Positions 17,547-26,998 of a stretch of 64,000 nucleotides of DNA are shown here, in pieces (within the stretch, counting starts at the first letter, position 1; every line of letters begins with the position of its first letter). Source of the stretch: a bacterium 210917-DFI.7.65 (GTDB lineage: Bacteria > Bacillota > Clostridia > Oscillospirales > Oscillospiraceae); contig JAJCJJ010000004.1 in the NCBI GenBank assembly GCA_020555865.1, positions 174,305 to 238,304 on the forward strand, written 5' to 3'. The notes beneath the pieces were generated by a model. The model did no database searches. It was not told the origin of the DNA and worked only from the letters and a program-made list of their open reading frames with translations. The position numbers and the translations under genes were made by a program.

Positions 17547-18398
17547 TTACCGCTTCGAGCAGCAACAGCACTTGACGCCCTCATAGTCGCACTTTTTCTC
17601 CAGCGCGTTGGGCGGGAAAAATTCGTTGACCGGGAAAGCAATTCCGCGGAACAGCTCGCAGGGATCTGTGCCGCAGCCACAACCGCCGCCGCAGGTGCAT
17701 TCCTTTTCAGGCATACAATAGCTGTAGCTGGGGATCAGCAGCTGAGTATCCCGCTCCAGCCGCACAATGGAGAACTGACCCAACGTGATAAATACGCGCT
17801 TGCCCTGATCCGCACCGCACAGCTCCGACTGGAAGCAATCGCAGATACAGCTGGGAATCTCGCAGATGTCGCAGTCGCAGCAACGGCGCTCACAGGCATC
17901 TACCAGCTTGGTATCCAGTACAATGGGGTCTACTGCAGTGACAACGGCGCAGGGCAGGTTGCTCTTTTCGATACTGCCCGCATCCATGGAATTCATGCAG
18001 GTGCCGGAGGTAAATACCTTCGCGCCGCCTTCGCTGCCGAAGAGGATCACGCGTTTGTCAAACACACAAAGCCCTTCCACTTCCGTGGGCCGGCCGCAGC
18101 CGCAGCAGACCTGCAGCACCACGCGGTAAAAATAACGCAGATCCACAGTATAGAATCCACGGTTGAAATTGATCGGCTCCACGTCTGTGTACACGTGCAG
18201 CAGTTCGGCTTTGGCGTTTTTCACCGAAACAGCGTTGTTGATGACGTCCTGGCCGCACTGGACAGGGTAAAAACGCAGGTCCTCAATACAGTCCTGATCG
18301 CGGCAGCTGTCAAAGATTTTTTTCGTATTGATGCAAACGGCCTCCTGAATCGATGCAGAGCAATCCTGCAGAGGGCCGGGAACGATCTTCTCAGACAT
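17547..18398 (-). CDS. Cys-rich conserved protein, probably spore-related
   Basis: 283 residues with about 35 cysteines, many clustered: VLQVCCGCGRPTEV, CERRCCDCDICEIP, KECTCGGGCGCGTDPCELF and the C-terminal KCCCCSKR. No signal peptide or transmembrane helix. AGGAGG precedes the ATG by about eight bases. The promoter (18447-18475) has a sigma-K-like layout and the gene lies beside spoIIIAA, so a role as a late spore coat or exosporium protein is inferred. No characterised family recognised. Alternative: a metal-binding cytosolic protein. Confidence 0.75.
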   Translation of the reverse strand: MSEKIVPGPLQDCSASIQEAVCINTKKIFDSCRDQDCIEDLRFYPVQCGQDVINNAVSVKNAKAELLHVYTDVEPINFNRGFYTVDLRYFYRVVLQVCCGCGRPTEVEGLCVFDKRVILFGSEGGAKVFTSGTCMNSMDAGSIEKSNLPCAVVTAVDPIVLDTKLVDACERRCCDCDICEIPSCICDCFQSELCGADQGKRVFITLGQFSIVRLERDTQLLIPSYSYCMPEKECTCGGGCGCGTDPCELFRGIAFPVNEFFPPNALEKKCDYEGVKCCCCSKR

Positions 18399-18446
18399 AT
18401 ATATATCCTCCTATAAGTAATGGAAGGAAAATCTCCCTTCATGCTC

Positions 18447-18475
18447 ATTGTATGCCGCTCCCCAAAATCCGTTCC
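18447..18475 (-). promoter_or_regulatory. Sigma-K/sigma-E-like promoter
   Basis: Minus strand GGAACG (475-470), with AC at 472-471, 16 bases, then CATACAATGA starting at 454. Bacillus sigma-K consensus is AC, 16-17 bases, CATAnnnTA; CATACAAT is also a perfect sigma-E -10. The same layout occurs at 56834-56863. Confidence 0.5.
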
Positions 18476-18493
18476 CATTCGCTGTACGGACCC

Positions 18494-18522
18494 TTGTTGC
18501 TTTTGCAAAGATGTGGTACAAT
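18494..18522 (+). promoter_or_regulatory. Promoter of the DUF4364 gene
   Basis: TTGTTG (18494-18499), 17 bases, TACAAT (18517-18522). Confidence 0.6.
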
Positions 18523-18563
18523 GAAATTACAAAGCGGATTATGAAACCAAGGAAGTGAGCAGT

Positions 18564-19103
18564 ATGGGCCGCATCGGCTTTATTCATGACAAACTGGACA
18601 TCAAATTTTTGATCCTCTATATCGCCTCCCGCCTAATCGAACCGGTTGGCATCGACGTCTTAACGGATCTTGCGCTGTGCGACGACGGCGTGGATTATTT
18701 TTCTTTCTCCGAATGCCTGAATGAGCTGGTGGACAGCGAACACATGAAACGGACGGAGGATGGACTCTACTGCGCCACGCCCCGCGGAATCCGCAACAGC
18801 GAGGTGTGCGAGAGCAGTATCCCATACTCCGTGCGCATCAAAGCCGACAAAAACATTGCCGTATATAATCAAAAACTGAAACGAAAAGGATTGGTCCGTT
18901 CCATGGTAAACGAGCGTCCCAATGGGACGTATACCGTCACCCTTTCCCTGAGCGACGATGTGGATAACATCATGAATCTTGACCTGATGGTATCAAAAAA
19001 AGAGATGGCCGAACAGCTCAGCGCACACTTTCAATCTCATGCAGAAGAAATTTATAACAGTATTCTTGACGCGTTGCTGAAAAAGTATCCAAAAGGAACC
19101 TGA
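18564..19103 (+). CDS. DUF4364 family protein (winged-helix-like)
   Basis: 179 residues. Start at the ATG (18564) with AAGGAAG eight bases upstream rather than the GTG nine bases earlier. The N-terminal half (KLDIKFLILYIASRLIEPVG, then FSFSECLNELVDSEHMK) looks like a winged helix that would dimerise and bind DNA; the C-terminal half is beta-rich, RPNGTYTVTLSLSDDVDNI. Common in Clostridia, function unknown. Terminated by the hairpin at 19121. Confidence 0.85.
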   Translation: MGRIGFIHDKLDIKFLILYIASRLIEPVGIDVLTDLALCDDGVDYFSFSECLNELVDSEHMKRTEDGLYCATPRGIRNSEVCESSIPYSVRIKADKNIAVYNQKLKRKGLVRSMVNERPNGTYTVTLSLSDDVDNIMNLDLMVSKKEMAEQLSAHFQSHAEEIYNSILDALLKKYPKGT

Positions 19104-19120
19104 TTCCGCCCAAGCCAAGC

Positions 19121-19161
19121 AAAAGGACGGGAACCGATTTGCCATCGGTTCCCGTCCTTTT
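19121..19161. terminator. Bidirectional terminator between DUF4364 gene and dnaE
   Basis: Perfect 18-bp arms AAAAGGACGGGAACCGAT and ATCGGTTCCCGTCCTTTT with loop TTGCC; serves both convergent genes. Confidence 0.9.
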
Positions 19162-19172
19162 CAATATATCCC

Positions 19173-22100
19173 TTACTGCTGCAATACAACACACTCTTTG
19201 CCCAGCGTTTCTTCCAGCTCCTCCACCAACGCGCGGTGCAGCAGGCATTTTGCTCCATACCGCTTTCCGGTATCTGCCATCACCATGATCAACTGAGATG
19301 GGCCGGGGAACATTTCCAGCACCAGCTGAATATGCCGCATCACAGGATCCTCAATCGAAGGGCACTTGACAACAAGCCGGCGGCCCTCCAGTACCTTTGG
19401 TCCCTGCCGGGCTGGTTTGGCCCCCGCAGAAATGGTGCTGTCCAATGGAAGGGCTTCGTCACACATAATTTGAGGCGTCTTTTCATCCCGCAGGGAAATA
19501 CGGCCCCGCAGCAGCAGCGCATTCCCCTCGGACAGATAACTGCCCGAGGCAGAAAGCACTTTGGAAAAACACAGCAGCTCAATCGATGCGCTGCTGTCTT
19601 CCACCATGACATAGGCCATTAGTGTATTATTCTTTGTGGTCTTCGTTTTACTGGAAGTCACCACACCCGCAACGGTCACATACTGTCCATCCCCATACCG
19701 AACCGGCCCGTTCTCATCGCCGCAATCTTCCAGAATGGACAAAATCGGCACCGCACCCGCCGCCTTGGCACGCTCGTGATAGGCATCCATCGGATGGCCG
19801 GAAAGATAAAGCCCTGTTGTTTCCTTCTCTTGGCGCATACGCTCTTCGGGAGAAAATTCCTCGAGATTGGGCAGCGGTATTTCGGCGGAAACAGGCGTTG
19901 CTTCCCCGGAAAAACCGCCGAAAAAGTCGATCTGTCCCTCCAGGTTCTGCCGCCGGCTCTCCACCACACCACCCAGCACCCGTTCATAAACAGCGTGCAG
20001 CTGCGAGCGGCGCGCACCAGTGGAATCAAACGCGCCGGACAAAATCAAATTTTCCAGCGCCCTCTTGTTGATCTCCGTACCATACATTCGTTCACAGAAA
20101 CTCTGCATGGAAGCAAACCGCCCATGCTCCCTGCGCTCGTTCATCACCGCACGGATAAAGCCGCGCCCAATGTTTTTAATTGCCACCAGTCCGAACCGGA
20201 TCCCACCGTCCTCCACGGTGAAGGTATCATCGGAGTAATTAATGTCCGGCGGCAGAAGGCGGATGCCGCAGTCCCTGCATTCATTAATATACTCGGCGAT
20301 TTTGTCGGAATTATCCAGCACGCTGGTCAGCAGGGCAGCCATGTATTCTTTTGTATAATGGCACTTGAAGTAAGCCGTTTGATAGGCCACCACCGCATAG
20401 CTGACCGCATGCGCCTTGTTAAAGGCGTAGTTGGCAAAATCATAAATCTGCTGATAAATATCCTGGGCTGTTTGTTCTGGGATCCCATTGTTGACACAGC
20501 CGCAGATACCGCGTTCCGCATCGCCGTGCAGAAACGCCTCTTTTTCCCGCTGGATCTGAGCGGCCTTTTTTTTGGAAATGGCCCGGCGAACCATGTCCGC
20601 CTGCCCCAGGGAATAGCCGGCCAGTTTCCGAAAAATTTCAATGACCTGCTCCTGATAAACGATGCAGCCGTAGGTGTTGCTTAAAATGGGCTGCAGAGAC
20701 GGATGCAGATAGGTGATGTTTTCCGGATGGTGCTTGCATTCGATAAAGCGCGGAATGGATTCCATGGGACCGGGACGGTACAGGGCAATAATGGCTGTGA
20801 TGTCTTCAATATTCTGCGGCTTCAGCCCAATACACACACCGGTCATGCCCGTCGATTCCATCTGAAACACGCCGCTGGTCTGGCCCCGCGAGAGCATCTC
20901 ATAGGTTTCCGGATCTTCCTCCGGAATCTCTTCCAACCGGAATTCCGGTTGATGCTTCTGCAGCATTTTTACCGCATCGTCCAGCACCGTTAGGTTGCGC
21001 AGGCCCAGAAAGTCCATTTTAAGCAGGCCCAACTCTTCCAGCGTGGTCATCACATACTGGCACACCACTGCTTCATCGTTTTTCGCCAGAGGAACATATT
21101 CATACACCGGCCGGCGGGTAATGACTACACCGGCTGCATGGGTGGAGGCATGCCGCGGCATTCCCTCCAGTGCCTGAGCCGTATCGATCAGCGTTTTATA
21201 GCGCGGTTCGCTCTCATAAAACTCCCGCAAAGGCTTGCTCAGGCGCAACGCATCCTTGAGAGTGATATGCAGCGTGTTCGGTACCTGTTTGGCGATCTGA
21301 TCCACCTCGGCATAGGGAATGTTCATCACGCGTCCCACATCGCGAATCACGCCGCGGGCTGCCATCGTGCCGAAGGTGACGATCTGTGCCACATGGTCAT
21401 CGCCGTATTTCCGGCGAACGTAATCCACCACTTCACCCCGGCGGGTATCGCCGAAATCCATATCAATATCGGGCATACTCACACGCTCGGGGTTCAGGAA
21501 GCGCTCAAAGTATAAATTATACTGCAGTGGGTCGATTTCCGTAATATTCAGGCAATAGGATACCATACTTCCCGCTGCGCTGCCACGTCCGGGACCCACA
21601 GGGATCCCCGCATGTTTGGCATAGTTTACAAAATCGGACACGATGAGGAAATAGTCGGTAAATCCCATTTTTTCGATCATGTCCAGTTCATATTCCAGCT
21701 GCTGGCGGCATTCCGGGCGGTCAGGATAGCGCTCGGCAAACCCTTTGCCGCACAATTCACGCAGATATGCCGCCGAATCATACCCCTCCGGCAGCTGGAA
21801 TTCCGGCAGATGATATTTTCCGAATGTGAACTCCAGGTTGCAGCGCTCGGCAATCCGTCCGGTATTCTCAATGGCCTCCGGGTGGGTGGGAAAGAGCGCC
21901 GCCATCTCTTCTGTGGAGCGAAGATAAAAGTTCTGCGGCTCATATTTCATGCGGTTGGTGTCGTTCAGAGTCTTCCCCGTCTGGATACACAGCAACACAT
22001 CATGGCTATATGCATCCTCCTTGCGCAGATAGTGGGCGTCATTGGTGACCACCAGCGGGATGCCCGTTTCATCGTGAATGCGCAGGATGCCGGCATTCAC

Positions 22101-22658
22101 CGCCGCCTGCTCGCGGATCCCGTGATCCTGCAGCTCAAGGAAAAAGTTGTCTGCACCGAACAACTCCTTCATCTGCAGGGCATAGCGCTTGGCGCCCTCG
22201 TAATCCCCGCCCCGGAGGCGGCGGGGGATCTCACCGGCCAGGCATGCCGAAAGGGCGATCAGCCCTTTGGAATGAGCGCGAAGCAGCTCCAGATCAATGC
22301 GCGGTTTGATATAAAACCCCTCAGTGAACGCTGCACTGACCATAAAAGAAAGGTTGCGGTAGCCCTCCTCGTTCTCACACAGCAGCACCAGATGGCGGGA
22401 TTCAGCGTCAAATTCGTGCATCTTGTCAAACCGGGTACGCCCTTCGGGCGTAACATACACCTCACAGCCGATAATGGGCTTAACCCCCTCGGCTTTACAG
22501 GCGCGATAAAAATCAATGGCGCCATACATCACGCCGTGATCCGTGATCGCTACCGCAGTCTGCCCCATGGACTTGACCAGTTTCGGCAGTTCGCTGATCC
22601 GGCAGGCACCATCCAGGAGACTGTACTCCGTATGTACATGCAAATGAGCAAAGGACAT
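19173..22658 (-). CDS. dnaE: DNA polymerase III alpha subunit DnaE
   Basis: 1161-residue replicative polymerase of the DnaE class. N-terminal PHP domain starts FAHLHVHTEYSLLDGACRI. Catalytic MPDIDMDFGDTRR at about residue 396, then helix-hairpin-helix and OB-fold regions with VTVAGVVTSSKTKTTKNN. The ATG has AAAGGAG upstream. Clostridia usually also have PolC; DnaE is then the priming polymerase. Last gene of the hprK operon. Confidence 0.97.
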   Translation of the reverse strand: MSFAHLHVHTEYSLLDGACRISELPKLVKSMGQTAVAITDHGVMYGAIDFYRACKAEGVKPIIGCEVYVTPEGRTRFDKMHEFDAESRHLVLLCENEEGYRNLSFMVSAAFTEGFYIKPRIDLELLRAHSKGLIALSACLAGEIPRRLRGGDYEGAKRYALQMKELFGADNFFLELQDHGIREQAAVNAGILRIHDETGIPLVVTNDAHYLRKEDAYSHDVLLCIQTGKTLNDTNRMKYEPQNFYLRSTEEMAALFPTHPEAIENTGRIAERCNLEFTFGKYHLPEFQLPEGYDSAAYLRELCGKGFAERYPDRPECRQQLEYELDMIEKMGFTDYFLIVSDFVNYAKHAGIPVGPGRGSAAGSMVSYCLNITEIDPLQYNLYFERFLNPERVSMPDIDMDFGDTRRGEVVDYVRRKYGDDHVAQIVTFGTMAARGVIRDVGRVMNIPYAEVDQIAKQVPNTLHITLKDALRLSKPLREFYESEPRYKTLIDTAQALEGMPRHASTHAAGVVITRRPVYEYVPLAKNDEAVVCQYVMTTLEELGLLKMDFLGLRNLTVLDDAVKMLQKHQPEFRLEEIPEEDPETYEMLSRGQTSGVFQMESTGMTGVCIGLKPQNIEDITAIIALYRPGPMESIPRFIECKHHPENITYLHPSLQPILSNTYGCIVYQEQVIEIFRKLAGYSLGQADMVRRAISKKKAAQIQREKEAFLHGDAERGICGCVNNGIPEQTAQDIYQQIYDFANYAFNKAHAVSYAVVAYQTAYFKCHYTKEYMAALLTSVLDNSDKIAEYINECRDCGIRLLPPDINYSDDTFTVEDGGIRFGLVAIKNIGRGFIRAVMNERREHGRFASMQSFCERMYGTEINKRALENLILSGAFDSTGARRSQLHAVYERVLGGVVESRRQNLEGQIDFFGGFSGEATPVSAEIPLPNLEEFSPEERMRQEKETTGLYLSGHPMDAYHERAKAAGAVPILSILEDCGDENGPVRYGDGQYVTVAGVVTSSKTKTTKNNTLMAYVMVEDSSASIELLCFSKVLSASGSYLSEGNALLLRGRISLRDEKTPQIMCDEALPLDSTISAGAKPARQGPKVLEGRRLVVKCPSIEDPVMRHIQLVLEMFPGPSQLIMVMADTGKRYGAKCLLHRALVEELEETLGKECVVLQQ

Positions 22659-22673
22659 GGCGTCTCCTTTCTT

Positions 22674-23117
22674 TCAGCGTGTTTTTTCGCGCAGGATCTG
22701 TTCCACAATTTCTACAGCAGCGGCAATCAGCACCGGGCACTTTTTCATTACGCCGGAGGCTTTGGCCGCCTTGAAGCGCTCGGTGTCGGAAATGTCGGCC
22801 TGCAAAAGATCCAAACATCGCTCGCAGCCAAACTCCGCTTTAAACCGGCGGTGGAACTCTTTCGTCAAATGGGCAATTTGCTGTTTCCGCTCAAGATCGG
22901 TACAATCGGTATAAGGATGCGTCATGCCCAGCACCATAACCGCCCCCGACACTGCGCCGCAGATCTCCCCACAGCGCAGTCCGCCGCCAAATCCTCCGCC
23001 GATGGCCAGCGACTGGGCCTCGCTGAGTCCAGTCACATCAGAAAACGCAGCTGCCACTGCCTGACAGCAATTGTAACCGCTGTTGTGATATGCATTTGCC
23101 CGTTCTGCTCGGTTCAT
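22674..23117 (-). CDS. C-GCAxxG-C-C family redox protein
   Basis: 147 residues. Family pattern of conserved cysteines: YNCCQAVAAAF, LRCGEICGAVSGAVMVLG, then FGCERCLDLL and MKKCPVLIAAAVEIVEQIL. The glycine-rich GGGFGGGL is typical. Members are often selenocysteine-like redox proteins of unknown substrate. Inserted between whiA and dnaE. Confidence 0.85.
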   Translation of the reverse strand: MNRAERANAYHNSGYNCCQAVAAAFSDVTGLSEAQSLAIGGGFGGGLRCGEICGAVSGAVMVLGMTHPYTDCTDLERKQQIAHLTKEFHRRFKAEFGCERCLDLLQADISDTERFKAAKASGVMKKCPVLIAAAVEIVEQILREKTR

Positions 23118-23157
23118 CGTTCCATTCTCCTTTGCTGTATCCAGATCTCTTTCGCTT

Positions 23158-24066
23158 TTACGGTTCTGATTGTTTTGCCAGCTCCGTCAGCTTGCGCAGA
23201 CGGTGGTTCAGACAGGATTTGGTCAGCGGCGGCTCAAAACTATCCGCCAGCTGCGAAAGCGTCATCTCCGGAAACCGCGCACGCATGGCAGCCGTCTCTT
23301 TCAGCTTCCGGGGAAGCGTGTCCAGCCGGCCTGTCTCTTCCAGCCGCCGGATCGCCGCCAACTGCTCCTGCGCCGCATCCACGGCTTTTGTCACATTGGC
23401 CGTATCGCAGTTCACGCGCCGGTTCATTTCGTTGCGCAGATTTTTTTCGACTTTAGCCGACATGATATCCATGGCCGCCACCGGCGCACCCAGCAGCGTC
23501 AACAGATCTTCAATGTGCTCACTCTGCTTGAAATAGGTGACAAAGTTACCGCCCCGTGTCGTCTCACGGGAGACGAATCCCATGTCGATCAGCAACGCTT
23601 CCAGTTCACGGCTGACTTTATAGTGGGAGGTCACAAACTCCATGTGATACCGTTTGGCCGGATCCGTTACACTGCCGCCTGCCAAAAAGACGCCTCGCAA
23701 AAAGGAAACGCGGCAGCAGTCCTCTTCCAGCAATCCAAAATTGATGTGCAGCGACAGATTCTGCTCCATGGAAAAGCCGCAAACATTGACGATATCGGCC
23801 AGCTTGTCCCGCTCCGAGATCTCAAACGTCAGTTTGGCCCCTTCTTCGCCCCCCTCCGGCATACGGTCAAACGCAAGCCCGAAGGCTTTGTGAAACAGCT
23901 TGGGAAGCCGGGCTGCAAAAGCCCGGTTTTCTGTGACAATGCGGATCTTATCCCTTTGAAAGGTATTGCAAAACAACAGCACGCCATGAGCTTCCGCCCG
24001 GGCACAGCACTGCCGCTGCAGCGCCGCACGGCACAGCTCCGATTTGGCTTCGCCGGAAAATGACAT
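23158..24066 (-). CDS. whiA: DNA-binding protein WhiA
   Basis: 302 residues from the ATG at 24066 (SFSGEAKSELCR). An N-terminal LAGLIDADG-like domain includes FLRGVFLAGGSVTDP, and a C-terminal helix-turn-helix includes LSQLADSFEPPLTKSCLNHR. In Firmicutes WhiA influences cell division and chromosome segregation. Third member of the conserved rapZ-yvcK-whiA cluster. Confidence 0.95.
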   Translation of the reverse strand: MSFSGEAKSELCRAALQRQCCARAEAHGVLLFCNTFQRDKIRIVTENRAFAARLPKLFHKAFGLAFDRMPEGGEEGAKLTFEISERDKLADIVNVCGFSMEQNLSLHINFGLLEEDCCRVSFLRGVFLAGGSVTDPAKRYHMEFVTSHYKVSRELEALLIDMGFVSRETTRGGNFVTYFKQSEHIEDLLTLLGAPVAAMDIMSAKVEKNLRNEMNRRVNCDTANVTKAVDAAQEQLAAIRRLEETGRLDTLPRKLKETAAMRARFPEMTLSQLADSFEPPLTKSCLNHRLRKLTELAKQSEP

Positions 24067-24099
24067 GATCGTTCCTCGCTTTCTGTCTGCGCACACGCC

Positions 24100-25134
24100 T
24101 CAAAAGGAATCCTCCGCAATGCGGATCGAACCGTATTCTGCGTAAACGGCAAAAATCTCCCGAGCCAATGCCGCGGTGTCATGCTTGACTTTCCCATCGG
24201 CTCCGATCAGGGACACCTCCCGCTCAATAACCGAGACACCCAGCTTTTCGCTCTCCTCGCGGTCGCATACAATGGGAGCCGCGCCCTCGGCGGCATAGCG
24301 CACGCAGATCTCTTTTGGAACGGCGGCCGAGTTGGTCAGGCAGTAATCAAAAATATGATCGTCAGCATGATGGAACAGCGCCCGGATATGGTCGCTGACC
24401 GAGTATCCCTCTGTTTCCCCCTCCTGGGTCATAACATTGCAGATGTACAGTTTCAGTGCGTCCGACCGGGTAATTTCCTCTACAATGCCATCCACCAGCA
24501 GATTGGGAATAATGCTGGTGTACAGACTTCCCGGCCCCAACAAGATCAGATCCGCGGCACGGATGGCCTCCAAACTCTCCTGCAGCGCCTGAGGATGACG
24601 GGGCTGCAGCCGCACGCGGCGGATACGGCAGTCCTGCTGTTTTTTGCACTGAAAAATTTTCGACTCCCCCACCACCTGAGCACAATTTTCAAACTCGGCT
24701 TCCAGCACCACATTTTCATTGGTCACCGGCAGCACCCGCCCGGTAATGGCCAGCACTTCGCTCATGCGGCGCACTGCCACATCGAAGGATGGGGATATCT
24801 CATTGAGGGCCGCCAAAAAGAGATTGCCAAAGCTCTGTCCCTTCAGGATTCCCTCCGTAAAACGATACCCCAGCAATTCTCCCATCACGGGTTCGGTGTT
24901 GGCAAGAGCTAAAAGACAGTTCCGAATATCACCGGGGGGCGGCATGCCCAGATCCTGACGCAGTACGCCGGAGCCGCCGCCATCATCGGTCACGGTAACG
25001 ATGGCCGTAATATTTTTTGTATACTCTTTCAAGCCGCGCAGCATGGTGGAAAGTCCGGTTCCGCCGCCCAGAGCAACAATTTTAGGTCCCATTCCGCCGC
25101 GCCGCGGCTTAAAAGCGGCGCTATGCTGTTTCAT
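24100..25134 (-). CDS. yvcK: YvcK-family protein (CofD-like, gluconeogenesis factor)
   Basis: 344 residues. Starts with the nucleotide/phosphate loop IVALGGGTGLSTMLRGLK, then TVTDDGGGSGVLRQDLGMPPPGDIRN and DLILLGPGSLYTSIIPNLL. YvcK binds UDP-sugars and balances carbon flux and cell-wall synthesis, fitting its neighbours murB and hprK. Confidence 0.95.
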   Translation of the reverse strand: MKQHSAAFKPRRGGMGPKIVALGGGTGLSTMLRGLKEYTKNITAIVTVTDDGGGSGVLRQDLGMPPPGDIRNCLLALANTEPVMGELLGYRFTEGILKGQSFGNLFLAALNEISPSFDVAVRRMSEVLAITGRVLPVTNENVVLEAEFENCAQVVGESKIFQCKKQQDCRIRRVRLQPRHPQALQESLEAIRAADLILLGPGSLYTSIIPNLLVDGIVEEITRSDALKLYICNVMTQEGETEGYSVSDHIRALFHHADDHIFDYCLTNSAAVPKEICVRYAAEGAAPIVCDREESEKLGVSVIEREVSLIGADGKVKHDTAALAREIFAVYAEYGSIRIAEDSF

Positions 25135-25170
25135 CGTATGCTATGCCTCCCCACATCTCCCGGAACCCGT

Positions 25171-26031
25171 TCAGGCCCGTGTCATATCCCGGTGGCTCTC
25201 TGTCGCCTGATACCCTTTGCGGCGGATAAACTCCGCTAATGCCCGCGTGACCGCTACACTGCGGTGCTGGCCGCCTGTGCAGCCCACGGCGATGACCAAT
25301 GCACTTTTCCCTTCTTCATTATATAGCGGAAGAAGGAAAGCAATCAGCCGTTCCAGATATTTCATAAAATCCTGCGTCTGCTGAAACTGAAACACAAAAT
25401 CATAGACTTCTTTATCCATCCCACACTTGTGCCGCAGCTCGTCAATGTAAAAAGGATTGGGCAGAAAACGCACGTCCAGCACCAGATCCGCCTCAATCGG
25501 GATCCCGTATTTGTAGCCAAAGGAAATGACATTCACCGCCATCTTTGCGGCCGGTTCTTCGCTGGCAAACAGATTGCGCAGCGTATCACGCAGTTTCGCC
25601 GTGGACAGTGCCGTGGTATCAATAATATAATTCGCCCGCTCCCGCACTGTTTTGAGCACCTGGCGCTCGTAACGCACAGCCTCTTCAATGGTGGTGAAAC
25701 CGTTGCCCAGCGGATGCATGCGGCGCGTTTCTTTATAACGGTGGATAATGGTTTCCGGGCTGGCTTCCACAAACAGAATTTCATAGGGACAGCCCATCTG
25801 CTCCAGTTTTCCCAGCGATTCAAACAGTTTGTCGAAGGTCTCTCCGCCGCGCACGTCCGTCACCAGTGCCACCTTTTCGTATTTTCCCTGGTTAGCCATA
25901 CAAATTTCTGCAAAATTGGGGATCAACGCCACGGGCATATTATCCACACAATAAAAGCCGAAATCTTCCAAAATGGAGGCGGCTTTGCTTTTTCCCGCAC
26001 CGGACATCCCGGATACAATCAAAAATTTCAT
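25171..26031 (-). CDS. rapZ: RNase adapter protein RapZ (YvcJ)
   Basis: 286 residues from the ATG at 26031 (KFLIVSGMSGAGKSKA, Walker A near residues 8-15); an earlier in-frame Met at 26058 lacks a ribosome site. C-terminal domain IAVGCTGGQHRSVAVTRAL is diagnostic. In E. coli RapZ controls glucosamine-6-phosphate synthase through an sRNA; in Firmicutes YvcJ has nucleotide-binding activity. Confidence 0.96.
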   Translation of the reverse strand: MKFLIVSGMSGAGKSKAASILEDFGFYCVDNMPVALIPNFAEICMANQGKYEKVALVTDVRGGETFDKLFESLGKLEQMGCPYEILFVEASPETIIHRYKETRRMHPLGNGFTTIEEAVRYERQVLKTVRERANYIIDTTALSTAKLRDTLRNLFASEEPAAKMAVNVISFGYKYGIPIEADLVLDVRFLPNPFYIDELRHKCGMDKEVYDFVFQFQQTQDFMKYLERLIAFLLPLYNEEGKSALVIAVGCTGGQHRSVAVTRALAEFIRRKGYQATESHRDMTRA

Positions 26032-26077
26032 AGTGTTTTTCACTCTCTTATCGCTCATAAAAGGGCATTGTACATGC

Positions 26078-26983
26078 TCAGCTGATAATTTTCACTTCAG
26101 GCTCCAGTTCCACGCCAAATTCCCGGAACACAGTATCCTGCACCACACCGATCAGCGTCACCACATCCTCAAAGGTGGCATGATCTTTATTGATGATGAA
26201 TCCAGCATGTTTTTCGGAAACCTCCGCACCACCCACAGCGGCGCCTTTCAACCCGCATTGGTCGATCATCGTTCCAGCAAAATAACCTTCCGGCCGCTTA
26301 AAAGTACTGCCGGCACTGGGATACTCCAACGGCTGACTGGCTCTTCGCCGGGCCATCAAATCGTCCATTTCGGCACGGATTTCCGTACTGTCCCCTTTTT
26401 GCAGGGAAAGCACCGCAGCGAGAACGACTCCCTTCTCCTCCGTAAACACACTGTGCCGGTATCCAAAGCGCAGCGCTTCGCCGCGCAGCGTGCGCAGACC
26501 GTCGGGGAACAGTGCAGTGACCGATTCCACTACCTGCTGCATTTCACCGCCGTATGCTCCGGCATTCATGGCCACAGCGCCGCCCAGACTTCCAGGAATG
26601 CCGTGGGCAAACGCCAAACCAGCACAGCCAGCCTTCTGAGCTGCGACGGCAACGTGGGAGAGCAGCGCACCAGCCTGGACATACACCCGCGTGCCTTCTA
26701 CGCGGATCGCATTCATTTCCAGCATATTCAATACCAGCTGATCCAGTCCCTGATCGGAAATCAGCAGATTCGTACCTTTTCCGATGACAAGGCAAGGCAC
26801 CTCATGTTCCCTGCAAAAGGACAGCAGCCGCTCCACATCTTCTTCTGTGCGAGGAAATGCCATACGCCGCGCGCCGCCGCCAATACGGAACGACGTATAA
26901 TGTGCCATTTTGGCATCCTGCTCCACCCGCAAAGCAGGCAGGTGTGTTCGTACAAATGCATCAAAGGATTCGACCCAAGCCAT
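26078..26983 (-). CDS. murB: UDP-N-acetylenolpyruvoylglucosamine reductase
   Basis: FAD enzyme making UDP-MurNAc in peptidoglycan synthesis. 301 residues, type II MurB. FAD site VIGKGTNLLISDQGLDQLV, then LAFAHGIPGSLGGAVAMNAGA (split here), catalytic serine region YPSAGSTFKRPEG and the terminal GFIINKDHATFEDV. Confidence 0.96.
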   Translation of the reverse strand: MAWVESFDAFVRTHLPALRVEQDAKMAHYTSFRIGGGARRMAFPRTEEDVERLLSFCREHEVPCLVIGKGTNLLISDQGLDQLVLNMLEMNAIRVEGTRVYVQAGALLSHVAVAAQKAGCAGLAFAHGIPGSLGGAVAMNAGAYGGEMQQVVESVTALFPDGLRTLRGEALRFGYRHSVFTEEKGVVLAAVLSLQKGDSTEIRAEMDDLMARRRASQPLEYPSAGSTFKRPEGYFAGTMIDQCGLKGAAVGGAEVSEKHAGFIINKDHATFEDVVTLIGVVQDTVFREFGVELEPEVKIIS

Positions 26984-26998
26984 AAAAACACTCCATCC

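Noticed and set aside
21612..23456. Long plus-strand frame opposite dnaE
   Set aside because: Mirror of real minus-strand genes; no ribosome site or family motif.
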